Assembly (NCBI GenBank): GCA_964396535.1
Contig: CAYNFT010000055.1
Location: 1 to 13,694, forward strand
Source: CAYNFT01 sp964396535
GTDB taxonomy: Bacteria > Chloroflexota > Dehalococcoidia > Dehalococcoidales > UBA2162
Direction of reading: 5' to 3'
DNA length: 13,694 nt
Shown: one piece after another, positions 6,109 through 13,694 of the stretch
Position numbering within the stretch: position 1 is the first letter of the stretch
Layout of the letters: every line of letters starts with the position of its first letter
The notes under the pieces: model-generated
The model's input: the letters and a program-made list of their open reading frames with translations, nothing else
The model's database searches: none
Told to the model about the DNA's origin: nothing
Translations under genes and position numbers: made by a program

Positions 6109-7680
6109 CTACCTTCTTCGCCACCAGATGATGCCTCCTGCTATCAACACCAGTAGTGGAAGCAGGCCTATACTGGAGATTTGTATGAAACTGGTCTCCT
6201 CTGAGCCAACAAGCATTCTGCGGAAGGGAAGAACCTTGCGTTCGATTGAAATTAGCTCCTTCCCTGCTGTCAGCAACTCTACCAAGTTAAGAAAGAGATT
6301 ACCGTTGTCGCCGTTGTAAAAATGCTGGTTAGAAGCGAAGTCAGAATCACCAACTACAATCAAGCGGGTTAAGTTTATTTCTTCAGTTTCCTCAGTTGAG
6401 GCAGGGCCAATGAGAATACCAAGAGCATAGGGACCCATCTGTTCTATTCCCTCATTAAACTCAGGCTCTTCTGTGGGGTCAAAATCTTTTTCCAGCCAGC
6501 TATTCCCGCTCGTATAGAACAGTGGGTAGAGGATAATGGTATCCGGATAATCTTCTTGAGGGATAATTGCGGTTGCCTCGGGGAAGTAGGTCTCTGACAG
6601 ACCGAACTCGTTTCTAGTCCTGGGCACGATAGGGCTGGCCATATTTGGTGATAAGTAAGACGATGCATCGACGACTGTTCCATCCTCTATCTTTACCCAC
6701 CAGTCGGAAAGCAATTCCCTGATCTCTTGCGGAGGGTTGGGATTTAGAAGAACCATTACCCATCCGCCATCTTTCAGGTAGTTTCTGATAATCTCGACCT
6801 CTCTGCTGTCCAGTGGTTTCTGCGGTCCGGCAATTATCAGTCCGGCGCAGTCCTCGGGTATGCTGAGAGTATACAGGAGGTCTAGAATATATACCTTGTA
6901 GAGGTTATCAAGAAGACCTTGCCTGGCATAGCTATAATCTTCGATAATACTGCTCTCACCATGTCCGGTGAGAAAGTATACCTTTTTCTGGACAACCCCG
7001 GTAACCTCCAGAATAGCACTGGTTAAGGCATTTTCTGCCTCTATAGCGTAATCATCCTCTGATATTACAATAATATCGGCTGGTGATACCATACGGCGCC
7101 CCTGTTCAGTTTCAAAGACGACCGACTGGTATAAGTCATAGTCAGTTATACCATATAGTCTTGCCTGGTCCGGTTGCTCATCAGGGTCAATAACCTTTAT
7201 GGTCAGTTGGTCGGTATAGTTCTGGTACTCTTCAAGTAAATAAGTTACATAACTACTAAGGCCACCATAGGGGTCATCGGGAATGAAAAAGCATATAGCC
7301 GTTACCGGTATTTCCACCTTGCTGAGAACGTCCTTCGTCTGGGAGGTGAGGGTGAATTGTGCCAGACCGGTGACATCAAAGCGGTGATAGTTGCCAATGC
7401 TAATAGAATTGATTAAGAGAGTAATGCCAACGAAGACCAATGCCATTACTGTGGTGCCGGTACTGAATATGCCACGCTTGCCAGTAATAGCGCCCCTAAC
7501 TCGTCTGAAATCGATAACAAAGGCTGTGGCCAGGAGCAGTACTCCCAGTGCCAGTATAACCCAGGCTGCATATCGCATCCCGGGCCGTAGCACCATTACT
7601 ACAAGACCTACCAGCAAGGCCACCAGACCGAGTGTGGCGATTAACCAGGAATACCTGTAATAGGGGGGGGTAGTTTGCAT
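6109..7680 (-). CDS. GldG-like ABC transporter auxiliary protein
   Basis: The 523-residue protein belongs to the uncharacterised Gld-type ABC-system family, whose extracytoplasmic domain is thought to work with the ABC-2 permease. Membrane segments are visible at about 11-31, 37-56, 75-95 and, at the C-terminus, 500-518. After the third segment comes the family block HRFDVTGLAQFTLTSQTKDVL (split as 99-105 and 106-119), a large soluble domain, and the conserved FLTGHGE at 236-242. The GGWVMVLLNP strand (305-314) belongs to the same domain. The start ATG 7680 immediately follows the permease stop (TAAATG) and has GGTGGAG as ribosome-binding site. Codons 4-6 contain eight consecutive C residues (G8 at 7663-7670 on the plus strand). 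Confidence 0.88.
   Translation of the reverse strand: MQTTPPYYRYSWLIATLGLVALLVGLVVMVLRPGMRYAAWVILALGVLLLATAFVIDFRRVRGAITGKRGIFSTGTTVMALVFVGITLLINSISIGNYHRFDVTGLAQFTLTSQTKDVLSKVEIPVTAICFFIPDDPYGGLSSYVTYLLEEYQNYTDQLTIKVIDPDEQPDQARLYGITDYDLYQSVVFETEQGRRMVSPADIIVISEDDYAIEAENALTSAILEVTGVVQKKVYFLTGHGESSIIEDYSYARQGLLDNLYKVYILDLLYTLSIPEDCAGLIIAGPQKPLDSREVEIIRNYLKDGGWVMVLLNPNPPQEIRELLSDWWVKIEDGTVVDASSYLSPNMASPIVPRTRNEFGLSETYFPEATAIIPQEDYPDTIILYPLFYTSGNSWLEKDFDPTEEPEFNEGIEQMGPYALGILIGPASTEETEEINLTRLIVVGDSDFASNQHFYNGDNGNLFLNLVELLTAGKELISIERKVLPFRRMLVGSEETSFIQISSIGLLPLLVLIAGGIIWWRRR
7663..7670. repeat. G8/C8 homopolymer in the start of the GldG-like gene
   Basis: Eight G on the plus strand read as C8 in codons 4-6 (ACC CCC CCC) of the GldG-like gene. 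A one-base length change would frameshift the protein almost at its start. It may be a slippage site or a place where sequencing errors arise. Confidence 0.6.
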
Positions 7681-8391
7681 TTAACTCCACCTGCTATTTT
7701 CGAGTGACCTGATTGCCAGGAATATAAATAGAGCCGTGATGCTCAGGTAATAGATTATGCCTCTGGTATCTATTATCCCCATAACAAAATCTGGAAAATA
7801 ATAAGAGAGTGAAAAATAGTTGATGACCTCACCTAGGGATTCTGGAAGGTAACCTGCGACCATACCGATGAACCAAAGGGCAAAAAGAATTCCTCCGGCG
7901 ACCACTGCGGACACAATCTGATTTGAGGTCAGAGATGAAGCAAATATTCCTATCGCCAGACAGGTGCTACCCAGAAGAAAAATCCCAAGGTAACCGGTAA
8001 AAATGGGACCTATATCAGGGTCACCAAATATAATCAGGAGGAGGGGATAATAGAAGGTGAGTGCCAGCATAACAGTAAGAATGCCCAGACTGCCCAGGAA
8101 CTTGCCCAGTATTAATTCACTGTCTCTCACCGGGGCTGTAAGCAATAGTTCTATGGTTCCTGTTTTCCTCTCTTCGGCAATTAAACGCATGGTGAGTACC
8201 GCTGCCAGCAATAGCAGAATCATACTGCCAGATTCCAAGAAGCCACTGATGCTTGTTTCATAATAAGTGGATGAACTGGTACCAAAGAAGACGCCGGTAA
8301 GCACCAGAAAGATGCCGGTCACCACGTAGGCCATAGGTGATGCCAGGTAGGACTTGAACTCCTTTTTGGCGATGGTTAACGTGTTTCTCAC
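7681..8391 (-). CDS. ABC-2 type permease, Gld-type system
   Basis: The 236-residue protein is the membrane channel partner of the adjacent ATPase. About six hydrophobic helices are visible (roughly 17-38, 50-70, 100-122, 133-152, 157-180, 211-230). The cytoplasmic block AEERKTGTIELLLTAPV (72-88) followed by ELILGKFLG (92-100) is typical of ABC-2 permeases of the GldF/NosY type. The start is GTG 8391-8389, which overlaps the ATPase stop as GTGA; GAGGAAAC from the 12-bp repeat at the ATPase 3' end supplies the ribosome-binding site. Direction and substrate of transport cannot be told; relatives are linked to export or to cell-surface functions. Confidence 0.9.
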   Translation of the reverse strand: MRNTLTIAKKEFKSYLASPMAYVVTGIFLVLTGVFFGTSSSTYYETSISGFLESGSMILLLLAAVLTMRLIAEERKTGTIELLLTAPVRDSELILGKFLGSLGILTVMLALTFYYPLLLIIFGDPDIGPIFTGYLGIFLLGSTCLAIGIFASSLTSNQIVSAVVAGGILFALWFIGMVAGYLPESLGEVINYFSLSYYFPDFVMGIIDTRGIIYYLSITALFIFLAIRSLENSRWS

Positions 8392-9341
8392 TGGTCAGTT
8401 TCCTCTTCAGTTTCCTCTTCAGTTTCCTCTTCAGTAGTTAATTTAAGGAAGACATCCTCAAGACTCATTTCTACGGATTCCATGGAGAGTAGAGTCCAAC
8501 CCCCCTTGACTACCGTTTCCGTTATCTTACTACGGGGGTCCTGGTCGACAGGGTATTCGACAATGTAGTGGGAGTCGTCGTACCTGACTCGAAGAACACC
8601 CTTAATCTGGCGCAGGCGCTCAGCCACTTGCTTTGAGGGGCCTTCTACTTCCAGGCGGATGCGCTTTGAACCAGCTACTATTGACGAAAGGTTCTCAATA
8701 CGGTCCTCAGCTACTATCTTACCTTCATGGATGATAATCACCCGCTCACAGGTCATACTTACTTCAGGCAAGATATGGGTGGAGAGAAGGATAGTGCGTT
8801 CCTTACCCAGTTCCTTGATGAGCTTCCTTGTCATGGCTACCTGAATGGGGTCGATGCCTATCGTTGGCTCGTCCAGAATCAATACCTCTGGTTCATGGAT
8901 AATCGCCTGAGCCACACCAACTCGCTGCCTGAATCCCTTTGAAAGTTTACCAATAAGTACATCAATGTATTCTTCGAGGCGGCATATTTCCACAACGTCT
9001 TCTACCCTGGTCTCTAACCTGTTTACGTCCAGTCCCCTGAGTCTGGCTAAAAATTTAAGGTAAGAGCGGACGGTCATATCGGTATATAGTGGTACCGCCT
9101 CTGCGAAATAGCCAATGTGTTGACGCGCCTCTAGAGAATGGCTCCTTATGTTATAGTCGGCGACCCATGCTTCACCCCGAGTTGGTGCCAGAAAGCCGGT
9201 AAGGATACGCATCGTGGTTGTCTTTCCCGCTCCATTAGGGCCGAGGAAGCCTACGATTTCTCCCTTTTCTATATTGAAGCTAATATTGTCTACTGCTAGA
9301 CGCTTTCCGTAATATTTGGTTAAATTTTCGACCCGTATCAT
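8388..9341 (-). CDS. ABC transporter ATP-binding protein, Gld-type system
   Basis: This 317-residue ATPase drives the permease encoded next. Motifs in order: Walker A GPNGAGKTT (34-42), signature LSKGF (133-137, in place of LSGGQ, common in this subfamily), Walker B VLILDEP (153-159), H-loop His189 in STHIL. The Q-loop position reads FAEAVP (79-84) with Glu rather than Gln, as in relatives. A C-terminal domain of about 90 residues (from about 215) ends in a repeat-encoded acidic tail. The start is ATG 9341 with AGAGG 5 nt upstream. It lies 56 nt downstream of the PPIase gene and overlaps the permease by 4 nt. Confidence 0.93.
   Translation of the reverse strand: MIRVENLTKYYGKRLAVDNISFNIEKGEIVGFLGPNGAGKTTTMRILTGFLAPTRGEAWVADYNIRSHSLEARQHIGYFAEAVPLYTDMTVRSYLKFLARLRGLDVNRLETRVEDVVEICRLEEYIDVLIGKLSKGFRQRVGVAQAIIHEPEVLILDEPTIGIDPIQVAMTRKLIKELGKERTILLSTHILPEVSMTCERVIIIHEGKIVAEDRIENLSSIVAGSKRIRLEVEGPSKQVAERLRQIKGVLRVRYDDSHYIVEYPVDQDPRSKITETVVKGGWTLLSMESVEMSLEDVFLKLTTEEETEEETEEETDQ
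8395..8435. repeat. 12-bp tandem repeat, 3.4 copies, at the 3' end of the ABC ATPase gene
   Basis: TCAGTTTCCTCT is repeated three times exactly (8395-8406, 8407-8418, 8419-8430) with five further bases. On the coding strand each unit adds the four residues Glu-Thr-Glu-Glu, giving the acidic tail EETEEETEEETDQ. Since 12 is a multiple of three, gain or loss of units keeps the frame. Confidence 0.9.
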
Positions 9342-9397
9342 TTTTCCTCTGCCTACCTTAATTAGTCGGAGGTGAACAGCACCTATGCCAGCTGCGG

Positions 9398-10423
9398 TTA
9401 TTCTTTAGAAAGTTGCCAGTTTACCCAAGAATAGGTTTCAGAGTCAAATCCGTTATTAATTCCGCGATATTTTATTATATGTAAGCCCATTGTTTCCGAA
9501 AGCCAGTCATTGAACGCATTGTCCATCAACGTTGGCAGGTACTTCTCGTCCACCTCCCGGGCATCAGCCTTTTCCGATACCATGAAGAGATAGTAGTCGA
9601 CCGCTTCGGGTAATGTGAGGTCCTCTACACTTGTATCATAATATGCTAAGGGCTCGCTTACATTACCAGTACTGAGGTTAAAGATTTCAGAGTCAAACCT
9701 GGATTCGTACGCAACACCACGGGGTAACCAGCCGAGGTCGCCCCCATTTTCTCTGGAAAGCGCATCCAGTGATACTTCCATGGCAAGGTCAGCAAAATCT
9801 TCTCCCGCTTTCAATCTTGCCCTTACCTGCTCCGCCTCCTCCTGGGTATCAAGCAGAATGGTATGAAGGTGAATCTGCTCGGCTATTGTGGGCGTTCCTG
9901 CGGCTACATACGTATAGAGGTGAGATGCCAGTAGACTGGTGGCTGTTATGTCTCTATATTCAGAATTTGATAATCCAATTTCATTAAGGTACTGGCGGTA
10001 CCACTCCTTAAATTCACTCTCAGTAATATTTCCACTCCCACCGCTGGCTGTTATCCTTAACGCCCAGTCAATATCCTCCGGGGTAACTTCTATACCATAT
10101 GCTGGTGCCTTCAGCTTAATTATCTCTTCTTGAGCAAGGTTCGAAAGCATAGACAAAGGGTCGGAGCCAGACGCTTGGCATCTCTTCAGAAAGTAGTCCA
10201 TACGGATGGTGGTGTCGTCCACTTCAATTACAGTAAGGCGTAAATATCTTTGGTCTTCGCTGAAATAATAGCTTATCCATAATATAATCGAGATTAGGGC
10301 AACAAATACCGAGGCAATAATAAATCCAGTCCGTCTTCCTATTCGGTCTCTATCTATAGCTTTTGAACTTGGTGTCTGCTCTACTGTCCTTCTGGCAGCT
10401 CGCTTCTTTTTCGGTTTAGGCAT
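9398..10423 (-). CDS. Membrane-anchored PPIC-type (parvulin/SurA-like) peptidyl-prolyl isomerase
   Basis: Parvulin-type isomerases speed proline cis-trans switching and help secreted proteins fold. The 341-residue protein has a very basic N-terminus (MPKPKKKRAARR), one transmembrane helix (about 33-53), a helical SurA-N-like chaperone region (about 62-175) and a parvulin domain (about 183-285). The latter shows QIHLHTILL (183-191), AEQVRARLKAGEDFADLA (197-214), GGDLGWLPRG (227-236) and FNLSTGNVSEPL (248-259). The second half of the parvulin fold contains a loop (DTSVEDLTLPEAVD, 263-276) before the last strand YYLFMV. It faces the outside of the membrane by the positive-inside rule. ATG 10423 is preceded by AAGGTGAGG. 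It heads the ABC cluster on the same strand and may assist folding of the exported parts of that system. Confidence 0.88.
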   Translation of the reverse strand: MPKPKKKRAARRTVEQTPSSKAIDRDRIGRRTGFIIASVFVALISIILWISYYFSEDQRYLRLTVIEVDDTTIRMDYFLKRCQASGSDPLSMLSNLAQEEIIKLKAPAYGIEVTPEDIDWALRITASGGSGNITESEFKEWYRQYLNEIGLSNSEYRDITATSLLASHLYTYVAAGTPTIAEQIHLHTILLDTQEEAEQVRARLKAGEDFADLAMEVSLDALSRENGGDLGWLPRGVAYESRFDSEIFNLSTGNVSEPLAYYDTSVEDLTLPEAVDYYLFMVSEKADAREVDEKYLPTLMDNAFNDWLSETMGLHIIKYRGINNGFDSETYSWVNWQLSKE

Positions 10424-10554
10424 ACCTCACCTTAGTTCGATAGGTATTTTGGGTCGCTTACTGTGGCAGGAATAAATAGTTGTATTTAGTGGAAAGCAAT
10501 CCCTCATTCTTATGCTGACAACAAGGTTCGCCGCTTTACCCAAGCTTTAACAGA
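10424..10554. other. Spacer between oppF and the PPIase gene
   Basis: This 131-bp gap separates two minus-strand groups and should hold the promoter of the PPIase-ABC cluster or the end of the opp operon. I see no consensus promoter (the best is TTGCTT, 17 bp, TTTATT) and no strong terminator hairpin. Confidence 0.3.
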
Positions 10555-11532
10555 CTAGACCCGGTGACAGGCTACCCAGTGCCCACTGCCAACCTCTTTC
10601 CCTTCTGGTACTTGCTCTTTGCAGATGTCAATTGCCATGTGACATCTAGGATGGAAATTGCAGCCAGGAGGGGGATTGACCGGACTGGGTACATCGCCAG
10701 TTAGCAGAATCCGCTTTCGCTGGCGATCAACCACGGGGTTAGGTATGGGAACCGCTGACAGCAACGCTTGGGTGTAGGGGTGAAGCGGGTTATCATAAAG
10801 CTCGTCGCTATCCGTAATCTCTACAATCTTACCCAGGTACATGACCGCCACCCGATCACTGATATGACGAACTACGGAGAGGTCATGAGCAATAAAGAGA
10901 TAGGTCAGATTCATCTCCTCTCGGAGCCTTATCAGCAGGGTGATGACCTGTGTCTGGATTGAAACATCCAGTGCTGAAACGGGCTCGTCACAGATGATAA
11001 GTTCGGGTCTTGTTGCCAGCGCTCGAGCTATCCCTATGCGCTGCCGTTGCCCACCACTGAACTCATGGGGATAGCGGTCTGCCATAAAAGGCTCGAGCTG
11101 TACCAGTCTAAGTAACTCGGCGACCTGCTCCTTGTATTCTTTGCCCTTGACCAGTTTGTGAACCAGCATTGGCTCACCGATAAGACTCCCGGCGCTCATA
11201 CGGGGATCAAGCGAAGCATAGGGGTCCTGGAATATCAGTTGCATATTCTTACGCGTACTTCTCAGCTCTCCTTGTCCTATTTTGGTAAGGTCTTTCCCCT
11301 CGAAAAGTATCTTGCCACTGGTGATTTTATAAAGCTGCAGGATACAACGCCCGGTAGTGGTCTTGCCACAGCCGCTTTCGCCTACCAGTCCCAGGGTCTC
11401 GCCTCTCTTTATATTAAAACTTACCCCGTCTACTGCCTTAACATCACCTACCCTCTTCCGCATAACACCAGCTAGTACCGGGAAATGCATATAGAGATTA
11501 TCTATTTCGACTAAATTGTCATCTTTTGCCAT
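10555..11532 (-). CDS. oppF: Oligopeptide/dipeptide ABC importer ATPase, OppF/DppF type
   Basis: One of two ATPases that power peptide uptake. The 325-residue protein has Walker A GESGCGKTT (51-59), Q-loop Q102 in IFQDPYASLDPRM, signature FSGGQRQR (158-165), Walker B LIICDEP (178-184), D-loop SALDVS (186-191) and H216. The C-terminal oligopeptide-transporter extension contains NPPPGCNFHPRCHMAIDIC (286-304) and a later Cys322. Its four cysteines (C291, C297, C304, C322) match the pattern that can hold an iron-sulfur cluster in some Opp ATPases; the metal itself is inference. ATG 11532 overlaps the oppD stop by one base (TAATG). It is the last gene of the operon. Opp and Dpp roles cannot be separated from sequence alone. 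Confidence 0.93.
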   Translation of the reverse strand: MAKDDNLVEIDNLYMHFPVLAGVMRKRVGDVKAVDGVSFNIKRGETLGLVGESGCGKTTTGRCILQLYKITSGKILFEGKDLTKIGQGELRSTRKNMQLIFQDPYASLDPRMSAGSLIGEPMLVHKLVKGKEYKEQVAELLRLVQLEPFMADRYPHEFSGGQRQRIGIARALATRPELIICDEPVSALDVSIQTQVITLLIRLREEMNLTYLFIAHDLSVVRHISDRVAVMYLGKIVEITDSDELYDNPLHPYTQALLSAVPIPNPVVDRQRKRILLTGDVPSPVNPPPGCNFHPRCHMAIDICKEQVPEGKEVGSGHWVACHRV

Positions 11533-12530
11533 TAGGTAGCCCTCGCAAATATTTCCTGCTCTTCTCTTCTAAAGCAAGCAGAGGTATGGTTATCTCCTAC
11601 TGGTTCTAACTCTGGTGTTTCCTCGCTACATCTGCTGATGGCATATCTGCAGCGAGGATGGAAAGCACAGCCCGTGGGCAGATGAGCGAGATGAGGCGGT
11701 AAGCCATCAATAACGTACAGCTGGCGTTTTCGGGGTAAGTCCAACCGTGGAACCGAACCTATTAGCCCCATAGTATAGGGATGCCTCGGCTCATTATATA
11801 TAACGTCTGTTGGTCCTGACTCCACAAGCCGTCCGGCGTACATCACGTTCACCCGGTCAACATAGCGGGCAACTATTCCGAGGTTATGGGTTATAAGAAT
11901 TACTGCTGTGCCGAATTGTGATCTCAAGCTGTCAATCAGTTCCAGAAGCTGTGCTTGAACGGTGACATCAACCGAGGTAGTAGGTTCGTCAGCTATTATC
12001 AAATCGGGGTTACAGCTTAGTGCCATAGCCATCATTATCCGCTGCTGCATCCCCCCGCTAAACTGGTAAGGATAGTCTTCTGCTCTCCTTTCCGCATCCG
12101 GTATGCCCACTAACTTTATTAACTTGGCCGCTTCCTCAAACCCTGTTTCCCTATCCATGCCACGATGCAACTCTAGCGTCTCAGATAATTGAAGTCTGAC
12201 GGAAAGCACCGGGTTTAGAGATGTCGTGGGCTCCTGAAAGATCATAGCTATCTGGGCACCTCTAATGTGGCGCATTTCCTCATCACTACACTTGAGAAGG
12301 TCCTGCCCCTTAAAGATAATCTCACCGCCAATAATGATGCCCGGCGGGTAGGGAATAAGGCGTAAAATAGAAAGAGCGCTTACGCTCTTGCCACAGGCAC
12401 TCTCACCAACCAGACCTACAGACTCCCCCTTATCGACATGATAGGAAAGACCATCAACTGCTCTGACCTCTCCCTCTTCGGTGTAGAAGTGTGTTCTGAG
12501 GTCTTTTATTTCAAGTACTTTCTCTGCGAT
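11532..12530 (-). CDS. oppD: Oligopeptide/dipeptide ABC importer ATPase, OppD/DppD type, with apparent ATC start
   Basis: The second ATPase of the importer. From the ATC codon at 12530-12528 the frame gives 332 residues, the usual OppD length, beginning [M]AEKVLEIKDLRTHF. Motifs: Walker A GESACGKS (42-49), Q-loop Q99 in MIFQEPTTSLNP, signature FSGGMQQR (157-164), Walker B LIIADEP (177-183), H215 in ITHN. The C-terminal extension holds LPTGCAFHPRCRYAISRC with a further Cys near the end. The D-loop reads TSVDVT instead of the common SALDVT. No ATG, GTG or TTG lies between the in-frame TGA at 12539-12537 and the ATG at 12275, which would remove 85 residues including Walker A. A Shine-Dalgarno GAGGTGA stands 6 nt before the ATC. 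The intact frame argues against a pseudogene. Confidence 0.88.
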   Translation of the reverse strand: MAEKVLEIKDLRTHFYTEEGEVRAVDGLSYHVDKGESVGLVGESACGKSVSALSILRLIPYPPGIIIGGEIIFKGQDLLKCSDEEMRHIRGAQIAMIFQEPTTSLNPVLSVRLQLSETLELHRGMDRETGFEEAAKLIKLVGIPDAERRAEDYPYQFSGGMQQRIMMAMALSCNPDLIIADEPTTSVDVTVQAQLLELIDSLRSQFGTAVILITHNLGIVARYVDRVNVMYAGRLVESGPTDVIYNEPRHPYTMGLIGSVPRLDLPRKRQLYVIDGLPPHLAHLPTGCAFHPRCRYAISRCSEETPELEPVGDNHTSACFRREEQEIFARAT

Positions 12531-12536
12531 ATTAAA

Positions 12537-12543
12537 TCACCTC
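12537..12543 (-). promoter_or_regulatory. Ribosome-binding site that fixes the oppD start
   Basis: GAGGTGA on the minus strand (12543-12537) is 6 nt from the ATC codon at 12530-12528. It includes the in-frame TGA, so no longer oppD form exists. The only codons between are TTT and AAT, leaving ATC as the sole plausible initiator at normal spacing. Confidence 0.65.
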
Positions 12544-12594
12544 ATTTCTATTCTTACAGATTATCATCCTGCTCTGAGCTAACAACTTTTGAGC

Positions 12595-13623
12595 CTAGCC
12601 TTGCTGCTTTTCAAACTCAGCCCTTTTCTTTGCCACTATCTTGTCGAGTTTTTCCTGGGTCACACCTCCATAGCGACCGAGACCACCCCTCAGCTTTGGA
12701 TCAAACAAATCTCTCACCGCATCTCCAAACATGTTGACACCATATACCACAATAGCCAAGGCAAGACCAGGCCACAGAGCCATCCAGGGAGCTTGGAGCA
12801 TGTATGTGCGCCCAGTTCCGCTGAGCATTCCTCCCCAGCTGGGAACCGGTGGAGGGATACCAAATCCGAGGAAGCTCAGCGACGCCTCGGCGAGAATGAA
12901 CATGCCGAGGCCGGTTGAGAATGAGATAAGTATGATAGGCAAAATATTGGGAAAGACGTGCCGGATAAGCATTCTTCCGGTTGGAACGCCGATAGCCCTG
13001 GCCGCTTCAAAATACATGTCCTCTTTAATGCGGATAACACCGCTTCTATATACTCTTGACCTGCCGCCGAGGCCCCCTGATACTCCTAAGACAAGTATCA
13101 CCTGCACTAAACCCGGTCCCAAAATAGACATTACGATTAAGTAAAGGATTAGAGGTGGGAAGCACATCCAGGCATCAACAAATCTCTGTACTGCCATGTC
13201 AAACTTGCCGCCAAAGAACCCCGAAGTAGCACCCACAATAAAAGCGCAAAACGTACTAATAACAGAACAAGACAGAGACACAATCATAGAGATACGAGCC
13301 CCATAGACAATACGGCTGAGCAGGTCTCGCCCCAGGTTATCACACCCTAGGATGTGTTCACCTGATGGGGCAGCCAAGCGGTCTGCCAGAATAAATTCGT
13401 TATACCCATAAGGGGCTAGACCAGGGCCACCCCTACCTACATCGGGAAGGCCCATCCATATAAAGTCAGCAAAAATCCCGGCAAGAAGCAGTATTATGAC
13501 TATAACCAGACCTACAGTACCTAGCGGCTTCTCCTTGACTAGCCTGATCATGAAGTCAACGAAAGCGTTGCGTCTCTTTCGTATTACTGTCGTCTCTATG
13601 GGTCGTGCTTCAAGGTCTGCCAT
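12595..13623 (-). CDS. oppC: Oligopeptide/dipeptide ABC importer permease, OppC/DppC type
   Basis: One of the two membrane permeases of the importer, 342 residues. A cytoplasmic N-terminus (KRRNAFVDFMIRLVKEKPLG) leads into TM1 (about 36-54), a periplasmic loop with HILGCDNLGRDLLSRIVYGAR (90-110), then five further helices (about 111-135, 150-170, 171-187, 226-250, 282-300). The coupling EAA loop that docks on the ATPases is EAARAIGVPTGRMLIRHVFPN (206-226). The family end VNMFGDAVRDLFDPKLR (296-312) is present, with an extra charged tail of about 30 residues. The start is ATG 13623; AGGAGA about 11 nt upstream overlaps the end of the preceding permease gene. It is followed by oppD after 64 nt. 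Confidence 0.94.
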   Translation of the reverse strand: MADLEARPIETTVIRKRRNAFVDFMIRLVKEKPLGTVGLVIVIILLLAGIFADFIWMGLPDVGRGGPGLAPYGYNEFILADRLAAPSGEHILGCDNLGRDLLSRIVYGARISMIVSLSCSVISTFCAFIVGATSGFFGGKFDMAVQRFVDAWMCFPPLILYLIVMSILGPGLVQVILVLGVSGGLGGRSRVYRSGVIRIKEDMYFEAARAIGVPTGRMLIRHVFPNILPIILISFSTGLGMFILAEASLSFLGFGIPPPVPSWGGMLSGTGRTYMLQAPWMALWPGLALAIVVYGVNMFGDAVRDLFDPKLRGGLGRYGGVTQEKLDKIVAKKRAEFEKQQG

Positions 13624-13638
13624 TTTCTATGTCTTCTC

Positions 13639-13694
13639 CTATCGATACTGAACCCTGGGGTCCATCCAAGCATAGGTAAGATCCACTATTAGAT
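13639..13694 (-). CDS. oppB: Oligopeptide/dipeptide ABC importer permease, OppB/DppB type (C-terminal end)
   Basis: Only the last 17 codons and the TAG stop (13641-13639) are present; the gene continues past the right edge. The translation LIVDLTYAWMDPRVQYR matches the usual OppB/DppB C-terminus (NLLVDLLYAWLDPRIRY-like). It ends 15 nt before oppC. No substrate-binding protein gene is within the window. Confidence 0.8.
   Translation of the reverse strand, partial: LIVDLTYAWMDPRVQYR

Noticed and set aside
11532..12275. OppD as an N-truncated pseudogene or short protein from ATG 12275
   Set aside because: The same frame continues upstream without a break through a full Walker A motif and typical OppD N-terminus to a well-spaced Shine-Dalgarno, so the gene is intact apart from its start codon.
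12589..13144. Plus-strand open frames opposite oppC (up to 137 codons)
   Set aside because: They lie antisense to a strongly supported permease gene, have no ribosome-binding site and give low-complexity translations without family features.

Overview
The window looks like chromosomal DNA of an anaerobic bacterium, most likely a Chloroflexota of the class Dehalococcoidia or a near relative. This is inferred from the run rplI-dnaB-DnaD-like-DnaC/DnaI-like-HNH, from the sequence style of those proteins, and from the start of a Tat-exported formate-dehydrogenase-type oxidoreductase. No rRNA or other decisive taxonomic marker is present. No tRNA, CRISPR array, insertion sequence or prophage gene was found.

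Left end (1-600, minus strand): the first 62 codons of a Tat-targeted molybdopterin oxidoreductase lie 58 bp downstream of a small winged-helix regulator. The regulator has a near-consensus sigma-70 promoter whose -10 region sits in a tandem 10-bp repeat, suggesting autoregulation. From 528 to 800 there is no gene but there are several repeats and hairpins leading into rplI.

Replication block (801-5286, plus strand): rplI (bL9), dnaB (replicative helicase), a DnaD-domain primosomal protein, a helicase-loader-like ATPase and an HNH nuclease follow closely, with overlaps at dnaB/DnaD (ATGA) and DnaD/loader (80 nt). The loader carries two complete DnaC/DnaI-type AAA+ modules in one chain, about 56% identical to each other by hand count, behind a Cys4 motif. 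This is the most unusual item here. DnaB, the DnaD-like protein and the double loader probably work together to load helicase.

Middle (5517-10423, minus strand): a SurA-like PPIC peptidyl-prolyl isomerase is followed by a Gld-type ABC system: ATPase, ABC-2 permease, GldG-like auxiliary protein and a short DUF4340 protein. The ATPase, permease and GldG junctions are overlapping or abutting, so they are surely co-transcribed.

Right end (10555-13694, minus strand): an oligopeptide/dipeptide ABC importer operon with the tail of the OppB-type permease, OppC, OppD and OppF. The oppD reading frame has no ATG, GTG or TTG at its proper 5' end. The only codon correctly placed behind a good Shine-Dalgarno is ATC, so automatic annotation would start 85 codons late and lose the Walker A motif.
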